Source of the DNA: Polytrichum commune
Taxonomy: Eukaryota; Streptophyta; Polytrichopsida; Polytrichales; Polytrichaceae
Direction of reading: 5' to 3'
Length of the DNA stretch: 64,000 bases
Assembly: GCA_950295325.1 (NCBI GenBank)
Contig: OX485806.1
Coordinates: 14,014,001 to 14,078,000, forward strand
In this document: positions 61,642 to 64,000 of the stretch, piece by piece
Layout: every line of letters starts with the position of its first letter
Position numbering within the stretch: position 1 is the first letter of the stretch
The notes under the pieces: generated by a model
The model's input: the letters and a program-made list of their open reading frames with translations, nothing else
Told to the model about the DNA's origin: nothing
The model's database searches: none
Translations under genes and position numbers: made by a program

Positions 61642-61830
61642 CTACACTAATTATCCCAATTAGTGAGTGTTACTATTCAAGTTACGCAATGCTATAATCG
61701 TTCAATGAGAATGTAATATTTTACCAAGCAAAGTTATTTTATGTTTTATAATGTCCAAACAACTTATTGAACATGTGTTAGTGACGATTGAGATCCTGAG
61801 TAGGAGATTATTGCACTGCATAATTTCAAA
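61642..61830 (+). repeat. MITE-D fragment
   Basis: 'ctacactaattatcccaatt', 'tgttactattcaagttacgc' and 'gagaatgtaatattttacca' align in order with the fragment at 17195-17400 in the PLP gene intron. Another MITE-D end ('aatgtttagtgtag') lies at about 61245-61258. Confidence 0.6.
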
Positions 61831-62104
61831 AAGGAAAACACATGATAATAAATGTAGTACCCCTCCGATTCCATGTCAAATAGTTCAGGCCAAACAAAAT
61901 CGAACATACAAAAAGATCCACGTCATGACAAAAGTGAAGTATTTATTCGTCACATGGCTCTACAATTGTAAACTTGTGATTGTACTAGAGTAGAGAAAAA
62001 GTCTTCTTATATGTGTTCACACAACCACCGCTCATTTTTTAGCATTCAAGTGTTGCAATGATGCATTCACTTAGTGACCACCTTCCATTTCTCAAGCATG
62101 TACA

Positions 62105-62653
62105 GCCGGTTTACACCATGGACCATGAAGTCGGACCATGGAAGATGGCCTATTTCCATGGTCCGACTTCAAGGTCCGATTTCTTAAAAAATAAATTCAA
62201 AAAGCCTTTGGTCCCCCCACTAGGTGTAAACCGAATGTGGACCAAGAGGAATGACCATGCACCAAAAAGTGATGGTGTTGAATACTTTTTCATATATGCC
62301 TAAAAATGGCAGTTTTGAGAAAGAAAAAAAATTCAATCTTGACCATTCTCTTGTCTTCATCTTCTCTTCCCCCATAAAGAAATTCATTAAAAACTATTAT
62401 AACAACATTTCTTTGCCATGGGGCCTTTTTGTACTAGAGCACATCTTTTGCCATTCCCACCACGAAACATGTTGGACCCTGTCAGTGGATAATGTAGGCC
62501 TTAATATATGTCTTTTGGGGACCTCAAACTCCATGGTCACTTTGATATTTTTTTTCTTGGTATACACCAAAGTGGTCCCAAGACGAGTTCAACAACCAAT
62601 CACAAATTTTACAGGGCCTTGGGACAACTTCATGGTCCATGGTGTAAACAACC
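62105..62653. mobile_element. MITE-E with internal perfect hairpin
   Basis: The left end GGTTTACACCATGGACCATG and the complement of the right end GTTTACACCATGGACCATG both continue into AAGT, a TIR of about 24 bases. The right outer edge complements to GGGGTTGTTTACACC, resembling the Harb-2 and MITE-A ends. Inside the left end, 62127-62143 and 62154-62170 form a perfect 17-base stem with a 10-base loop. No ORF of note. Confidence 0.8.
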
Positions 62654-63121
62654 CCTCAGTGTTGCAATGATCATATTTCTTGGGAGTGGTTTTACATGTT
62701 AACTATGGGCAAAGTATTCACATGACGTCTCAAATTTATTTGCAAATGATGCTTCCTCCATGTGGTTCACATCGTTGATTGAACAAACAACCAATAGATA
62801 CCATGAGATAGAGATGGGTATAGTCCACCTCCGATATCTATTAACACTTCGGAACAAGGAATCTTGTAACATTCATTTGGTGTCAACACTTTAACACTTA
62901 TTGGGCCGGGGGCAACATAGACACTTTGTAACACTTACATGAATAACACTTGTCTAACTTTGGATTTTGAAACAATAACATCTATACAATTGAAGGATGA
63001 AAGTACACAAGATAAGAATGTCATCATACATCTAAGCGTAATAAGAGAATGAATCTAAAGTAGTTTGATGAGATTCTTGTGCACGCCAAGATCTTAATTC
63101 CATTTGAAGTGTTCAATTGTT

Positions 63122-63439
63122 CTAGATGAGACGTGTAACATCAATAGGGCTTTGTTCCCAAAATTGTTTCAAGGTCACTGATGCAATTTTAACATTTTTG
63201 AATCCTACTTTATCTACCATCTTGTCACAAATTTGCACATTATCAACTTCTTCAATGGGTTCATAATTAGTTCCATCACCCATTTCATGAAGCATACATA
63301 TAATTTCATCCTCAATGGGTATGTAGAGATTGCTTAGAGCAAATTCCATATCATGATTGATGAACTCATGTGCATTCACAGTGGGTCCAATTTCACTCAC
63401 TGCAGAAGTCGAATACATGATGGACCTAATTCGATTCAT
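63122..63439 (-). CDS. Hypothetical 105-aa ORF, weak support
   Basis: Starts MNRIRSIMYSTSAVSEIG and has an acidic, protein-like composition (EEVDNVQICDKMVDKVGF, LKQFWEQSPIDVTRL) that differs from the low-complexity ORFs around it. I recognise no domain, and no neighbouring exons are apparent. It may be a piece of a decayed element or a chance ORF. Confidence 0.2.
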   Translation of the reverse strand: MNRIRSIMYSTSAVSEIGPTVNAHEFINHDMEFALSNLYIPIEDEIICMLHEMGDGTNYEPIEEVDNVQICDKMVDKVGFKNVKIASVTLKQFWEQSPIDVTRLI

Positions 63440-64000
63440 TCAAGTTATAAAATTTCATAACCTCGCTTTCATCCAACTTAACAATTATCGAGGTGTTCAT
63501 TGAAGAGGGGAGCGTAATTTTTATAACTTCTCTTAACATTTAAAAATTAATGTTGGCACTTACTAGTGTACTCTTTGGATTCTCTTGGGGGAGCACAATT
63601 TTTCTTAACACATAGGCGAATTTAACACTTACTTGGGCAACGCATGGATAACACATATCAAAGGTGAATTTTATGGTAACAATAGGATTATATTTTTGTG
63701 TTCTTTGTTTCTAGTGCCTTCATTTTCTTCCGAACTTGGAACCTCCATGGTAGGCTATTTGGTTGAAGATTGGGCTTCCATTAGAATACGGAATAAGTGA
63801 CCTTGCTAGGGTGCTTTGCATAACACTACCCACTTGAGGGAGGGTGGGACACCCCCTTACATGGCAAACCTGAAAAACTATGTTTTGAACAACATGGGCT
63901 CTCCACTACACACCAAATTGCACCATGTGAAGTTTGGTAGATAATGGTCACTAGGTCGACCAACTCCACCGATCATGTCTATCAAATGGCCATTGTTGAA

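Larger units (their letters stand above)
59659..64000. other. AT-rich intergenic stretch to the window end
   Basis: No gene can be supported with confidence. It holds MITE-D and MITE-E copies (separate entries), MITE-C fragments near 60180-60380, and 'aacacttac' words near 62880-62950 and 63600-63640. Confidence 0.55.

Overview
This window is nuclear DNA of a land plant. The genes are broken by spliceosomal introns, the non-coding DNA is AT-rich and full of small terminal-inverted-repeat (TIR) transposons, TTTAGGG-type telomere motifs occur, and the recognisable proteins belong to plant families. The species cannot be fixed. Intron structure and gene spacing would fit a non-seed vascular plant, but that is a guess.

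Four cellular genes were reconstructed, and every exon junction keeps frame. (1) A single-exon glucose-6-phosphate 1-epimerase-like gene lies at 11924-12853 (+). (2) A five-exon fold-type-IV PLP enzyme (D-amino-acid/branched-chain aminotransferase-like, 369 aa) lies at 16872-23717 (-). (3) An eight-exon UTP7/WDR46-type WD40 ribosome-biogenesis protein (564 aa) lies at 27785-32622 (-). (4) A six-exon O-fucosyltransferase-like type II membrane protein (387 aa) lies at 49552-53986 (+). They are unrelated housekeeping genes with no shared pathway.

Transposons dominate the rest. The left edge (1 to about 3950) is a PIF/Harbinger element whose transposase is intact and whose SANT/Myb-like partner ORF is open as far as visible. 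From 33435 to 44778 there is a three-level nest. The outer Harbinger (Harb-2) has a 32-bp TIR with one mismatch. It is split near its left end by a second Harbinger (Harb-1, 33541-41468, TSD TAA), which is itself split near its left end by a hAT element (about 33607-37307). All proteins in the nest are decayed. The nest begins about 0.8 kb upstream of the UTP7 start codon.

At least six families of small non-autonomous elements (called here MITE-A to MITE-F) and one further dispersed repeat (family G) fill introns and intergenic DNA. Several share a terminal core GGGCC-N(2-3)-TTYACAC with the Harb-2 element and sit between TTA/TAA target duplications. This points to one Harbinger machinery spreading a set of derivative families. 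One 1.07-kb element sits inside a MITE-C copy so cleanly that the pre-insertion site can be read.

The intergenic blocks 6224-10700, 12854-16871, 25020-27784, 45287-49551 and 53987-64000 hold repeats and no gene I can support. I saw no LTR retrotransposon, virus-derived gene, CRISPR array or convincing RNA gene. All coordinates come from reading by eye; exon ends rest on GT/AG sites plus frame.
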